This document shows, one piece after another, positions 34,561-44,147 of a DNA stretch of 64,000 nt; the first letter of the stretch is position 1, and every line of letters starts with the position of its first letter. The DNA is taken from the NCBI RefSeq assembly GCF_963678845.1, contig NZ_OY787466.1, forward strand, positions 248,001 through 312,000, in the 5' to 3' direction. Under the pieces are notes generated by a model. It worked only from the letters and a program-made list of their open reading frames with translations. It made no database searches and was not told where the DNA came from. Both the position numbers and the translations under genes were made by a program. The DNA is from an uncultured Bacteroides sp. (GTDB lineage Bacteria > Bacteroidota > Bacteroidia > Bacteroidales > Bacteroidaceae).

Positions 34561-37500
34561 TTATTTATGTTCTTCAACCCATTTACGAGCATTTACAAAT
34601 GCTTCAATCCATGGAGTAACCTGATCACTGTTGATTCTTTCAGCAGGATAATATGCATTCTGCCAAGGGAAGATAGCACGTTCCAAGTGAGGCATCATAG
34701 CCAAATGGCGTCCGTCTTCAGAAGCAAGGCCGGCTACACTGTAATCTGATCCGTTTGGATTACCAGGATATTCGTCATAAGAATATGTAGCTACTACATT
34801 GTATTTATCTTCCTCATAAGGTAATGAGAATTTGCCTTCTCCGTGAGCTACCCAGATACCCAATTTAGATCCGCTAAGTGAACCGAACATTATGCTGCGG
34901 TTGGTCGGGATAGTTACTCCCACAAAGCTTGATTCAAATTTATGAGAATTATTATGAAGCATCTTTGCCTTTTTCTCGTGTTCTGGATTGATTAATCCAA
35001 GTTCAATCATCAGCTGGCAACCGTTACAGATACCAAGACTTAATGTATCCTTACGAGCAAAGAACTTATCAAGAGCAGATTTTGCTTTTTCATTGAACAG
35101 GAATCCTCCAGCCCATCCTTTGGCAGAACCAAGTACATCAGAGTTTGAGAAACCTCCGCAACAAACAATCATGTTGATGTCTTCCAATGTCTCGCGTCCG
35201 CTGATTAAGTCGGTCATAGTTACATCTTTTACATCAAATCCGGCAAGATATAATGAGTAAGCCATTTCTCGCTCACCATTGGTTCCCTTTTCACGGATGA
35301 TAGCTGCCTTGATTCCGCTAGGAGTACGGCGATCAGGAGAAATGCCATATTGAGAGAACTTGCCTTTGAAGTCTTTATTGAATGCGAATTCTAATGGTTG
35401 CATTTTGTAGTTCTCGAAACGAGCTTTAGCACAACCATTCATGGATTGTTTTCTGTCTAATAAATAAGAAGAAGAATACCATACATCACGCATATAATCA
35501 ATGCCAAACTGATATGTAGCTCCGTCTTTTGATACAAGAATATGACGTTCGTCAGTTGGTTTGGCAATCATTACAAAACCAACTCCTGCATCTTCCAGAA
35601 TCTTTTCTACTTCAGCTTTGTGTTTAATCTGAATAACAACTCCTGGATTCTCAGCAAAGAGAATCTTCACAAGATCATATTCTTTTAGCTTATCTAAGTT
35701 GACTTCAAGACCACCTTCTACGTTTGCGAAGCACATTTCAAGTAAAGTAGTAATCAAACCACCGGCAGAGATATCGTGACCTGCCATGATCAGTCCTTTA
35801 TTTATTAATTCCTGAATAGCAAGGAATGCATCGCGGAAGTATTCGCTGTCTTGTACGCAAGGTACATCATCACCTATCTTATTTAATGATTGGGCAAAAG
35901 CGGAACCACCAAGTTTTAATTCATCAAAACTGAAGTCGATATGATATAAATAGCTCTTAGGATCGTTTACCAATACTGGGGAAACAACCTTCTTGATATT
36001 AGAAACTTCAGCTCCGGCAGATACAATAACTGTTCCCGGAGAAACAACTTTGCTTCCATCTGGGTATTTCTGAGTCATAGACAAAGAGTCCTTACCTGTA
36101 GGGACATTGATTTGCAAGTCACAACAGAAATCTGATAAAGCTTTAACTGCTGTGTAAAGTCTGGCATCTTCACCTTCCATAGAGCGGCAAGGCCACATCC
36201 AGTTGGCAGATAAAGAAATGCTATTCATACCTTCAGCAAGCGGAGCCCAGACAAGATTGGTAAGAGCTTCAGATACAGCAAGAATAGAACCTGCAGCAGG
36301 ATCAGCTAAAGCAGCTTGAGGTGCGTGACCAATAGAAGTAGCAATACCTTTTTCTCCTCTGTAATCAAGAGCAACCACACCACAATCGCTTAATGGTAAC
36401 TGAATTTCGCCCTGACATTGTTGACGGGCAACCTTACCAGTTACAGAACGGTCTACCTTATTTGTTAACCAGTCCTTACAAGCAACAGCTTCTAGCTGAA
36501 GCACACGAGTAAGATATTCGTCAAGATTGTCTATATCGTAAGCAGCATTCTCATAGTGAGTTTCTACTGTCTTATCTATCATGTAAGTCTTTGGCGAACT
36601 GCCGAACATCTGATCAATTGATAAATCGAATGGGCGAACACCATCAGCTTGTTCAAACGCAAAACGTTTGTCACCAGTGGTTTCACCCACTACGTACATC
36701 GGAGCACGTTCACGTTCTGCAATCTTACGTACATGTTCAATTGCTTCTTCCTTTATTAATAATCCCATACGTTCCTGAGACTCGTTGGCAATAATTTCTT
36801 TTGCCGACAAAGTTTTGTCGCCGATAGGAAGTTTATCCATGTGAATCAATCCACCGTTCTCTTCAATTAATTCCGAGAGACAGTTTACGTGACCAGCAGA
36901 ACCGTGGTCGTGGATAGAAACAATAGGGTTAACATCTTCCTCGCAAAGTGCGCGAACCACATTGTTTGCACGTTTTTGCATTTCAGCATTTGCACGCTGA
37001 ACAGCGTTAAGTTCGATGCCACTTGAGTAACGTCCTGTGTCAACAGAAGAAACGGAACCTCCACCTAAACCAATACGGTAGTTATCACCGCCCAGTACCA
37101 CAACTTTATTTCCTGTTTCAGGCTTTCCTTTCAGGCAGTCACGTTGAGTTCCGTAACCTACACCGCCGGCAAGCATAATTACCTTGTCATATCCGTAACG
37201 AACATTGTTTTCTTCGTGTTCGAAAGTCAGAACAGAACCACAGATAAGTGGCTGACCAAATTTGTTTCCGAAGTCAGAAGCTCCGTTGGATGCTTTGATC
37301 AATATTTGTTCTGGAGTTTGATATAACCATTCACGTACCGGAAGAAGTTCTTCCCATTCACGTCCTTCCTCTGTACGAGGGTAAGAAGTCATGTAAACAG
37401 CTGTTCCGGCAATAGGTAAAGAACCTTTTCCTCCACCCATACGGTCGCGAATCTCTCCACCAGTTCCAGTGGAAGCGCCGTTGAATGGTTCTACTGTAGT

Positions 37501-38256
37501 TGGGAAATTGTGAGTTTCCGCTTTCAGTGAAATAACTGTTTTAATATCTTTGATTTGGAAATAGTCAGAAGTTGAATGATCAGCTGGTGCAAATTGCTCT
37601 ACAACCGGACCTTCGGCAAAAGCAACATTGTCTTTGTATGCTGAGATAATCTTATTAGGATTCTCGGCAGTAGTCTTTTTAATCATCTGGAAAAGTGAAG
37701 ATTCCATCTCTTTGCCATCAATGATAAATGTTCCGCCAAAGATTTTGTGACGGCAGTGTTCAGAATTGATCTGTGCAAAACCAAATACTTCAGAATCCGT
37801 TAGCTTACGTCCCATAGATTTCTCCATGTTGATAAGGTAATCCATCTCTTCCTGAGAAAGAGCCAAACCTTCTTTTTCATTATAAGCAGCCAGATCATCA
37901 ATATAGATGATGGCTTCCGGTTGACGGTTTGTTGTAAATACATTTTGGTTCAAACCTTTGTACATGCGTTGCAACATTGGGTCACGATCTGCATTCTCAT
38001 CCTGAACAGGGAAGTATTCTTCTATACGGAGAATACCTTCTAGACCCATGTTCTGAGTAATTTCCACGGCATTTGTGCTCCAAGGAGTAATCATTTCCTT
38101 ACGGGGGCCAACAAAATAACCTTGTAACTGGTCTTCGTTTTCCACATTTGCTTCACCTAAAAGCCAACTGAGTTTTTTAATGTCCTCAGAAGAGAATTCA
38201 TGGTCGGCTTCTACTGCCACCACGCTCTGAGAAGGGGTTCTAAAAAAAAGAATCAT
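34561..38256 (-). CDS. purL: Phosphoribosylformylglycinamidine synthase, large single-chain form
   Basis: The 1231-residue length is that of the fused enzyme of purine synthesis, which converts FGAR to FGAM with ATP and glutamine. Diagnostic segments are FAQINSEHCRHKIFGG, LKAETHNFPTTVEPFNGASTGTGGEIRD, GGGSVSSVDTG and the second AIR synthase-like repeat. The C-terminal class I glutaminase has its nucleophile in LGICNGCQLM and its histidine in WVAHGEGKF. It is cytoplasmic and stands alone. A -7 box TAACTTTG is on the minus strand at 38321-38314. Confidence 0.97.
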   Translation of the reverse strand: MILFFRTPSQSVVAVEADHEFSSEDIKKLSWLLGEANVENEDQLQGYFVGPRKEMITPWSTNAVEITQNMGLEGILRIEEYFPVQDENADRDPMLQRMYKGLNQNVFTTNRQPEAIIYIDDLAAYNEKEGLALSQEEMDYLINMEKSMGRKLTDSEVFGFAQINSEHCRHKIFGGTFIIDGKEMESSLFQMIKKTTAENPNKIISAYKDNVAFAEGPVVEQFAPADHSTSDYFQIKDIKTVISLKAETHNFPTTVEPFNGASTGTGGEIRDRMGGGKGSLPIAGTAVYMTSYPRTEEGREWEELLPVREWLYQTPEQILIKASNGASDFGNKFGQPLICGSVLTFEHEENNVRYGYDKVIMLAGGVGYGTQRDCLKGKPETGNKVVVLGGDNYRIGLGGGSVSSVDTGRYSSGIELNAVQRANAEMQKRANNVVRALCEEDVNPIVSIHDHGSAGHVNCLSELIEENGGLIHMDKLPIGDKTLSAKEIIANESQERMGLLIKEEAIEHVRKIAERERAPMYVVGETTGDKRFAFEQADGVRPFDLSIDQMFGSSPKTYMIDKTVETHYENAAYDIDNLDEYLTRVLQLEAVACKDWLTNKVDRSVTGKVARQQCQGEIQLPLSDCGVVALDYRGEKGIATSIGHAPQAALADPAAGSILAVSEALTNLVWAPLAEGMNSISLSANWMWPCRSMEGEDARLYTAVKALSDFCCDLQINVPTGKDSLSMTQKYPDGSKVVSPGTVIVSAGAEVSNIKKVVSPVLVNDPKSYLYHIDFSFDELKLGGSAFAQSLNKIGDDVPCVQDSEYFRDAFLAIQELINKGLIMAGHDISAGGLITTLLEMCFANVEGGLEVNLDKLKEYDLVKILFAENPGVVIQIKHKAEVEKILEDAGVGFVMIAKPTDERHILVSKDGATYQFGIDYMRDVWYSSSYLLDRKQSMNGCAKARFENYKMQPLEFAFNKDFKGKFSQYGISPDRRTPSGIKAAIIREKGTNGEREMAYSLYLAGFDVKDVTMTDLISGRETLEDINMIVCCGGFSNSDVLGSAKGWAGGFLFNEKAKSALDKFFARKDTLSLGICNGCQLMIELGLINPEHEKKAKMLHNNSHKFESSFVGVTIPTNRSIMFGSLSGSKLGIWVAHGEGKFSLPYEEDKYNVVATYSYDEYPGNPNGSDYSVAGLASEDGRHLAMMPHLERAIFPWQNAYYPAERINSDQVTPWIEAFVNARKWVEEHK

Positions 38257-38746
38257 ATCACTTTAAGTATATATGGGTTATTATAATTCTGATGAATTAC
38301 TCTATTAAGCATGCAAAGTTACGCAAATCCCTTGGGCTGTGAAAGAAATGTGTTCATTATTTGTGCGTTATACTATTCATATAGTAATCTGATGAATATG
38401 ACAAATAGGAATGATTATGAGAGGTCTTGCAAATGTCTAATATCGGAATTTTTAGTGTTATGACTATTTTTGATGTTTTTAAAGTTTATAGTGTGTGATA
38501 TCAGATTAAATTTTTTAGCTTGATATGCACTATTTTTAACTGTATAAACTACTTATTTTGCAATATATATATTTTTTACTAATAATACTGATTGCATGCT
38601 TTCCTGTATTTGTATATATTTGGCGGAAATATTTAATATTGTTTTCAAAAAATAACATTTATAAATAATAATTCCTCAAAAATATGTATGTTTGTATTCT
38701 GAAAGTTACAGCATTCTTGAAGTGAACTAATTAACGCTATATAGCT
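38257..38746. other. Intergenic between divergent purL and lipoprotein operon
   Basis: The stretch is very AT-rich. It contains the purL -7 box (38314-38321, minus strand) and a -7 box TATGTTTG (38687-38694) for the plus-strand operon, with no matching -33 boxes. No gene seen. Confidence 0.5.
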
Positions 38747-40486
38747 ATGATAAAAAACTATTTTAAAGCTTTTTCTGTAAATCTGTTTGTTTCTGCTTTT
38801 TTGTTTACTTCATGTGTAGACAAAGATTATGATTTGAATAAAGACATTGATTTAACTTTTCATGTTGGCGGTAATGGGTTAGCTCTTCCCGTAGGAAACA
38901 CTGATTATATCAGATTGAGTAAAATAATTAAAGTTGATGAATCGGATGTCCTTCATTTAAATGGGGGAGAGTATTCCCTTTTGAAAGAAGATGTGGTTGC
39001 TCCTGTAAATGTGAATGTACCAAGTACCAGTCCAATAAATATAGCAGCTATTAGTTTGGAATCTCAGAATTTATATACTGTCGTTGGATTGTCAGCTCGC
39101 GCTACGCGAGGGGATGTAAGTCTTGATCTTAATGTTCCAATTACAACTAGTCCATTTTCTTTGTCTCACAAGAGTATACCTGTAGAAGTGAAATCAATTA
39201 AATCAATAACACCTCAAAGTGGTGGAGTGGATGCAATGATTAGCCTGAGTCTGTTGGGTGTGACTTCTGCTGTTAGTTATGAATTTAAGAATCTTGAATT
39301 AGTTTTTCCTGATTTTATTGTTTCTCCTCAACTGACTAACCACAAATTGACATTAAATGGGACCTTGAATCAGGGATTAACTAAAATTATTCATGTCAAT
39401 ATTACGTCTTTTGATTTTTCAAATGAAGCAGGAGGTGCATTGACTATAAGTAATCAAACATTGAAATTGGACAAGTTTGTAACTTTTTCGGGTGCAATTA
39501 CTGCATTGGGATTAAGTGCTTCTACTGTTACAGGAGAAGTAAAGTTGAAAGCTACTGTCCAAGTCGCACCAGCAACTATATCAGAGGTTGAAGGTAAGGT
39601 TGATCCTTCTATCAACGTAAAGGTTAACCCCATTTCTTTAGATATTCCTGATTTCCTGAAAGATGATGCTGTAACAATGGACGCTGAAAATCCAATGATT
39701 CGTTTGAATGTTACGAATGCACTTAATATCCCAATTATAATTAATGGTGTGTTAAATGGTTACAGAAATGGAACTCAGATAAGCCAGGTTGCAATTGCGG
39801 GTACTGCAGATAATCCTATAAGGATTGATGCGAACGGTGCAACTGCTATTTGTCTTTCTAAAACAGGTCAGGGGGGGGCTGCAGGAAGTAAACAATATAA
39901 GATTGCTGATCTGAATAATATTGTGGCAAAGATTCCCGATCAGATAAAATTTACCATGAATGCAAATGCTGATCAGAGTGTAATGCATAAAATCCAGTTA
40001 GGTAAAAATTATAATGTGGGTATTAATTATGCTGTTGAAGTGCCGTTTAAATTTGGTCCTGGATTATCAATCGTTTATAATGATACCATTGATGATTTTA
40101 ATGACGATATTAAGGACCTTGATGTAAAGAGTCTGACTGTAACAACAACTGTAGAAAATAACATTCCATTGGACTTACAGCTTCATGTTATACCTGTTGG
40201 GATTAATAAAAGTGCTGGAGCACTACCTGGTTTGACAGTGAAGGTAATAGGTGATATTAAATCTTGTGATGCAAATGGTGGAGTGCAAGAATCTCCTCTT
40301 ACTATTGAACTGACAGAGACAACCAGCGGAGCTCTTAAGAAACTGGATGGCTTATTGCTAAAAGTTACAGCAAAATCTAATACTACGGTAAATGGGAAGC
40401 CTTTAAGAGAAGATCAGTATCTCCGGTTGAAGAATATTAGGATAAAGGCTACTGAAGGCATGGATGTGAATTTAAATGATAAGTAA
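38747..40486 (+). CDS. Large lipoprotein of unknown function
   Basis: The 579-residue protein has a lipoprotein signal ending LFTSC, with Cys23 followed by VDKDYDLNKDIDLT, so it is anchored in the outer membrane or facing outward. The rest is a long series of beta strands with repeated proline-flanked segments (INVKVNPISLDIPDFLKDD, LGKNYNVGINYAVEVPFKFGPGLSIVYND). This resembles tandem immunoglobulin-like or LEA-like layers, but I do not recognise a family. It lies 25 bp before the beta-barrel-like gene; the two are probably one operon and may work as a surface complex. Confidence 0.75.
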   Translation: MIKNYFKAFSVNLFVSAFLFTSCVDKDYDLNKDIDLTFHVGGNGLALPVGNTDYIRLSKIIKVDESDVLHLNGGEYSLLKEDVVAPVNVNVPSTSPINIAAISLESQNLYTVVGLSARATRGDVSLDLNVPITTSPFSLSHKSIPVEVKSIKSITPQSGGVDAMISLSLLGVTSAVSYEFKNLELVFPDFIVSPQLTNHKLTLNGTLNQGLTKIIHVNITSFDFSNEAGGALTISNQTLKLDKFVTFSGAITALGLSASTVTGEVKLKATVQVAPATISEVEGKVDPSINVKVNPISLDIPDFLKDDAVTMDAENPMIRLNVTNALNIPIIINGVLNGYRNGTQISQVAIAGTADNPIRIDANGATAICLSKTGQGGAAGSKQYKIADLNNIVAKIPDQIKFTMNANADQSVMHKIQLGKNYNVGINYAVEVPFKFGPGLSIVYNDTIDDFNDDIKDLDVKSLTVTTTVENNIPLDLQLHVIPVGINKSAGALPGLTVKVIGDIKSCDANGGVQESPLTIELTETTSGALKKLDGLLLKVTAKSNTTVNGKPLREDQYLRLKNIRIKATEGMDVNLNDK

Positions 40487-40511
40487 TCAAGTACCTTAAA
40501 AATAGATAACA

Positions 40512-41912
40512 ATGAAACTACGTGTTTTAACCACTATATTGATTTTTCTAGCCGGAGGGGTGTTTATAACTATTTCGGCACAGACATTGAACTCTTCATA
40601 CTTTTTGGAGGGAGCAACTTATCGCCATCAGCTTAATCCTGCTTTTATGGGTGAGAGGAACTATATAAGCATACCTATGCTTGGTAATATGAATGTGGGT
40701 ACCAGTGGCAATGTGGGGTTGACGGATTTTATTTATAAATTTGATGATCCATCAGGTAAATACAACCTTGCTACCTTTATGAATTCAACAGTAGACCGAG
40801 ATGAGTTTCTTGGAAAGTTGAATGCCAATAACCGTATTAATACGAACATAGGGTTTACTATTCTCTCAGCAGGATTTCATGCCTGGGGAGGATTTAACAC
40901 CATTGAACTTGGAGTAAAATCTAATACGTCTTTTAATCTGCCATACGAGCTGTTCAATTTTATGAAGACTGGTATGGATCAGGAAGTTTACCACATTAAT
41001 AACTTTTCGGCCAATTCTAATAACTATCTTGAGTTGTCTTTAGGACATGCTCATAAAGTTAATGATAAACTGACCGTTGGAGCCAAACTAAAACTTTTGG
41101 CAGGTATGGCCAATGTTGATGCCAAGATAGATCAGATGGATCTGACTTTAAATGGTGACAAATGGGAGGTAATGGCAAATGGTACATTGAATACGGCTGT
41201 TGGTGGTGGACGTTATAAGACTAAAACAGATAATCCTGGTGAAATAAATGGTTTCGATGTTGACAAAGCAGGCGTTGGCGGTTATGGTGCAGGCGTTGAT
41301 TTGGGTGCAACTTATCAGTTAATGGATAATCTGACCTTGTCGGCTTCAGCACTTGATCTAGGATTTATTTCATGGAATAACAACCTTAAAGGTGCTACCC
41401 GTAATAAAGAACCATTTACTTTTGATGGATTTACTAATATTGCAGTAGATCCAGAAACCGGGGATCCTAATGATATTGATACGCAGTTTGATAACATTAA
41501 GGATGACTTGAAAGCTATGGCTAAATTTTATGACGAAGGAAAAACTAGTCGTACAACAATGCTTGCTACCACCATTAATGTTGGAGCGGAATATAATTTC
41601 CCTTTTTATGATAAACTTTCAGTAGGATTGCTCTCAACTACCCGTGTTAACAAGCCTTATACATGGACTCAGGCAATGGTGGCAGCGAACATTCGGCCAC
41701 TGAGATGGTTGGATGCTTCGGTTAACTATTCTTATTCTACTTTTGGCTCTAATCTGGGTTGGATGTTGAATTTGCATCCTAAAGGATTCACATTCTTTGT
41801 TGGGTCAGATCGCATGATTACGAATGTGACTCCGCAATACGTGCCAACTAACAATCTGAATGCAAATATCTGTTTTGGTTTCAATATTACATTTGGACAA
41901 CACAGGGATTAG
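40512..41912 (+). CDS. DUF5723-type outer-membrane protein
   Basis: The 466-residue protein has a signal peptide (MKLRVLTTILIFLAGGVFITISAQ). It starts with LNSSYFLEGATYRHQLNPAFMGERNYISIPMLGN, the opening typical of DUF5723 proteins of Bacteroidota, then long amphipathic strands and a final FGFNITFGQHRD. The pattern is like PorP/SprF-related or FadL-like barrels that span the outer membrane. Function is unknown. It lies in an operon with the large lipoprotein upstream. Confidence 0.75.
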   Translation: MKLRVLTTILIFLAGGVFITISAQTLNSSYFLEGATYRHQLNPAFMGERNYISIPMLGNMNVGTSGNVGLTDFIYKFDDPSGKYNLATFMNSTVDRDEFLGKLNANNRINTNIGFTILSAGFHAWGGFNTIELGVKSNTSFNLPYELFNFMKTGMDQEVYHINNFSANSNNYLELSLGHAHKVNDKLTVGAKLKLLAGMANVDAKIDQMDLTLNGDKWEVMANGTLNTAVGGGRYKTKTDNPGEINGFDVDKAGVGGYGAGVDLGATYQLMDNLTLSASALDLGFISWNNNLKGATRNKEPFTFDGFTNIAVDPETGDPNDIDTQFDNIKDDLKAMAKFYDEGKTSRTTMLATTINVGAEYNFPFYDKLSVGLLSTTRVNKPYTWTQAMVAANIRPLRWLDASVNYSYSTFGSNLGWMLNLHPKGFTFFVGSDRMITNVTPQYVPTNNLNANICFGFNITFGQHRD

Positions 41913-42067
41913 TAGATTAAATGTTACTTAGTATCGGTCAGATTCATTATTTGGCCGATATATTTTTTAAGCAAAATGATTGCTAAAAAAGCTAAACCAA
42001 AGTGAGATAAGGCAAAAAACGTGAATGGAATGCTTCAAATTTCACAAAAAAGTGCCATCTTTGCAGA

Positions 42068-42724
42068 ATGTTAGATATAGAAGTAACAATATTAGATCTG
42101 TTGGTAAAAGGATTTATCATTGGAGTGGTGGTATCTGCTCCTTTGGGTCCGGTAGGAGTGCTATGTATTCAACGTACTTTAAATAAAGGACGGTGGTATG
42201 GATTTGTTACAGGTCTTGGAGCATCATTTAGTGATCTTACCTATGCACTGTTAACAGGCTATGGCATGAGTTTTATTTTTGATTTTATCTCCACGAATCA
42301 ATTTTACTTGCAATTATTTGGAAGCGTTATGCTTTTCGCTTTTGGTATATATACTTTCAGGAGTAATCCGGTTCAGTCATTGCGGCCAGCATCTTCAGCA
42401 AAAGGAACTTATTTACATAACTTTGTCACAGCCTTTGCTGTAACACTTTCTAATCCACTTATTATATTTCTTTTTATAGGACTTTTTGCCCGTTTTACTT
42501 TTGTGGCACCACAAATACACATTTATGAACAAATAATAGGTTATCTGTTTATAGCTTTTGGTGCATTTACCTGGTGGTTTGCTCTTACCTTCTTTGTTAG
42601 TAAACTGCGGACAAGATTTAACGTCAGAGGTATCTGGGTGATTAACCGTGTAATAGGGGGAGTGGTAATAGTGGTCTCTGTCCTTGGGTTAATCTTTACC
42701 CTATTAGGAAAAGCACTTTACTAA
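42068..42724 (+). CDS. LysE family transporter
   Basis: The 218-residue membrane protein has six hydrophobic segments and the LysE opening GVVVSAPLGPVGVLCIQRTLNKGRWYGFVTGLGASFSDLTYAL, in which the proline-rich start of the first helix and the GLGASFSD stretch are diagnostic. LysE proteins export amino acids such as lysine, homoserine or threonine across the inner membrane. It is the first of four closely spaced genes (LysE, DUF4924, rfbD, prfC). Confidence 0.85.
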   Translation: MLDIEVTILDLLVKGFIIGVVVSAPLGPVGVLCIQRTLNKGRWYGFVTGLGASFSDLTYALLTGYGMSFIFDFISTNQFYLQLFGSVMLFAFGIYTFRSNPVQSLRPASSAKGTYLHNFVTAFAVTLSNPLIIFLFIGLFARFTFVAPQIHIYEQIIGYLFIAFGAFTWWFALTFFVSKLRTRFNVRGIWVINRVIGGVVIVVSVLGLIFTLLGKALY

Positions 42725-42734
42725 TTAGAAGAAT

Positions 42735-43283
42735 ATGTTTATAGCACAGAAATTAAAGCAATCAAATATTGCAGAATACCTCATATACATGTGGCAGATT
42801 GAAGATCTTATTCGTGCTGCCGAATGTGATATTGATAAGTTGAAGTCAAGCTTTATCAGTCAATATAAAATTAGTGACGACGATAAGGCAAAATTAATCC
42901 AGTGGTATGAAGATCTTATTGGAATGATGCGTGACGAGGATGCTCTTGAAAAAGGACACTTACAGATTAATAGAAATGTTATTATCTCATTAACAGATCT
43001 GCATATCCAATTACTGCACTCAGCCAAAGAGCCTTTTTATAGTGCAGCTTATTATAAAGCTTTGCCTTTTATTGTGGAACTGCGTAATAAAAGCGGAAAA
43101 ACAGAAGAACCTGAGTTGGAAACTTGTTTTGAGGCGCTTTATGGAGTTATGTTGCTGAAGCTTCAAAAGAAGGAAATTACTACTGAAACAGCTAAAGCAC
43201 TTGAAGTGATTGCTAAATTCCTCTCTTTATTATCGAATTATTACGAAAAAGATAGAAACGGAGAACTAAAATTAGACGATTAA
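42735..43283 (+). CDS. DUF4924 family protein
   Basis: The 182-residue helical, soluble protein begins MFIAQKLKQSNIAEYLIYMWQIEDLIRAAECDIDKL, which I associate with DUF4924 of Bacteroidales. It has no signal or membrane helix. It starts 10 bp after the LysE gene and ends 3 bp before rfbD, so it is certainly co-transcribed. Function unknown. Confidence 0.75.
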   Translation: MFIAQKLKQSNIAEYLIYMWQIEDLIRAAECDIDKLKSSFISQYKISDDDKAKLIQWYEDLIGMMRDEDALEKGHLQINRNVIISLTDLHIQLLHSAKEPFYSAAYYKALPFIVELRNKSGKTEEPELETCFEALYGVMLLKLQKKEITTETAKALEVIAKFLSLLSNYYEKDRNGELKLDD

Positions 43284-43286
43284 GTC

Positions 43287-44141
43287 ATGAAGAATATATT
43301 GATAACCGGTGCCAATGGTCAATTAGGCAATGAAATGCGTTTGCTTTCTTCGGAAAACAATCAATACAATTACTTTTTTACGGACGTACAAGAACTAGAT
43401 ATTTGTGATGAAAGAGCTATACAAGCCTTTGTTAATCAGAACGAAATTGATGTGATTGTGAATTGCGCAGCATATACTGCTGTTGATAAAGCTGAAGATA
43501 ATGTTGAATTATGCAGAAAGCTGAACGCCGTAGCTCCGGGATATCTTGCAAAAGCAGCTCAGAGCAGAGGTGCAGCCATGATACAGATCTCTACTGATTA
43601 TGTATTCGACGGAACAAATCATATTCCTTATACCGAGGAAGAAGCAACTTGTCCCGCATCGGCTTACGGCACTACCAAACTGGAAGGAGAACAGAATGTG
43701 ATGAATAACTGTTCGCAAGCAATTGTGATTAGAACGGCATGGCTTTATTCTACTTTTGGAAATAATTTTGTGAAGACAATGATTCGTTTAGGTAAAGAGA
43801 AAGAGACTCTGGGTGTTATATTCGACCAAATTGGTACTCCTACTTATGCTCATGACCTGGCAAAAACTATCTATGCAGCAATCAATAAAGGTATTGTTCG
43901 TGGTATTTATCATTTCAGTAATGAAGGTGTTTGTTCATGGTATGATTTTACTTTGGCCATTCACCGCTTAGCGGGAATCAATACTTGTAAAGTGAGTCCT
44001 CTTCATACTGCCGATTATCCTACAAAAGCTGCACGTCCTCATTATTCTGTATTGGATAAGACTAAGATAAAAGAAACTTTTGGCATTGAAATTCCTCACT
44101 GGGAGGTGAGTCTGCAAGAGTGCATAAATGATATTAATTAA
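43287..44141 (+). CDS. rfbD: dTDP-4-dehydrorhamnose reductase
   Basis: The 284-residue SDR enzyme has the nucleotide loop LITGANGQLGNEM, ISTDYVFDG and the active-site Tyr-Lys pair in ASAYGTTKLEGE. It reduces dTDP-4-keto-L-rhamnose to dTDP-L-rhamnose, the last step of rhamnose donor synthesis for surface polysaccharides. The rfbA, rfbB and rfbC genes are not in the window; here the gene sits in a housekeeping operon, 6 bp before prfC. Confidence 0.92.
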   Translation: MKNILITGANGQLGNEMRLLSSENNQYNYFFTDVQELDICDERAIQAFVNQNEIDVIVNCAAYTAVDKAEDNVELCRKLNAVAPGYLAKAAQSRGAAMIQISTDYVFDGTNHIPYTEEEATCPASAYGTTKLEGEQNVMNNCSQAIVIRTAWLYSTFGNNFVKTMIRLGKEKETLGVIFDQIGTPTYAHDLAKTIYAAINKGIVRGIYHFSNEGVCSWYDFTLAIHRLAGINTCKVSPLHTADYPTKAARPHYSVLDKTKIKETFGIEIPHWEVSLQECINDIN

Positions 44142-44147
44142 ACAAAT

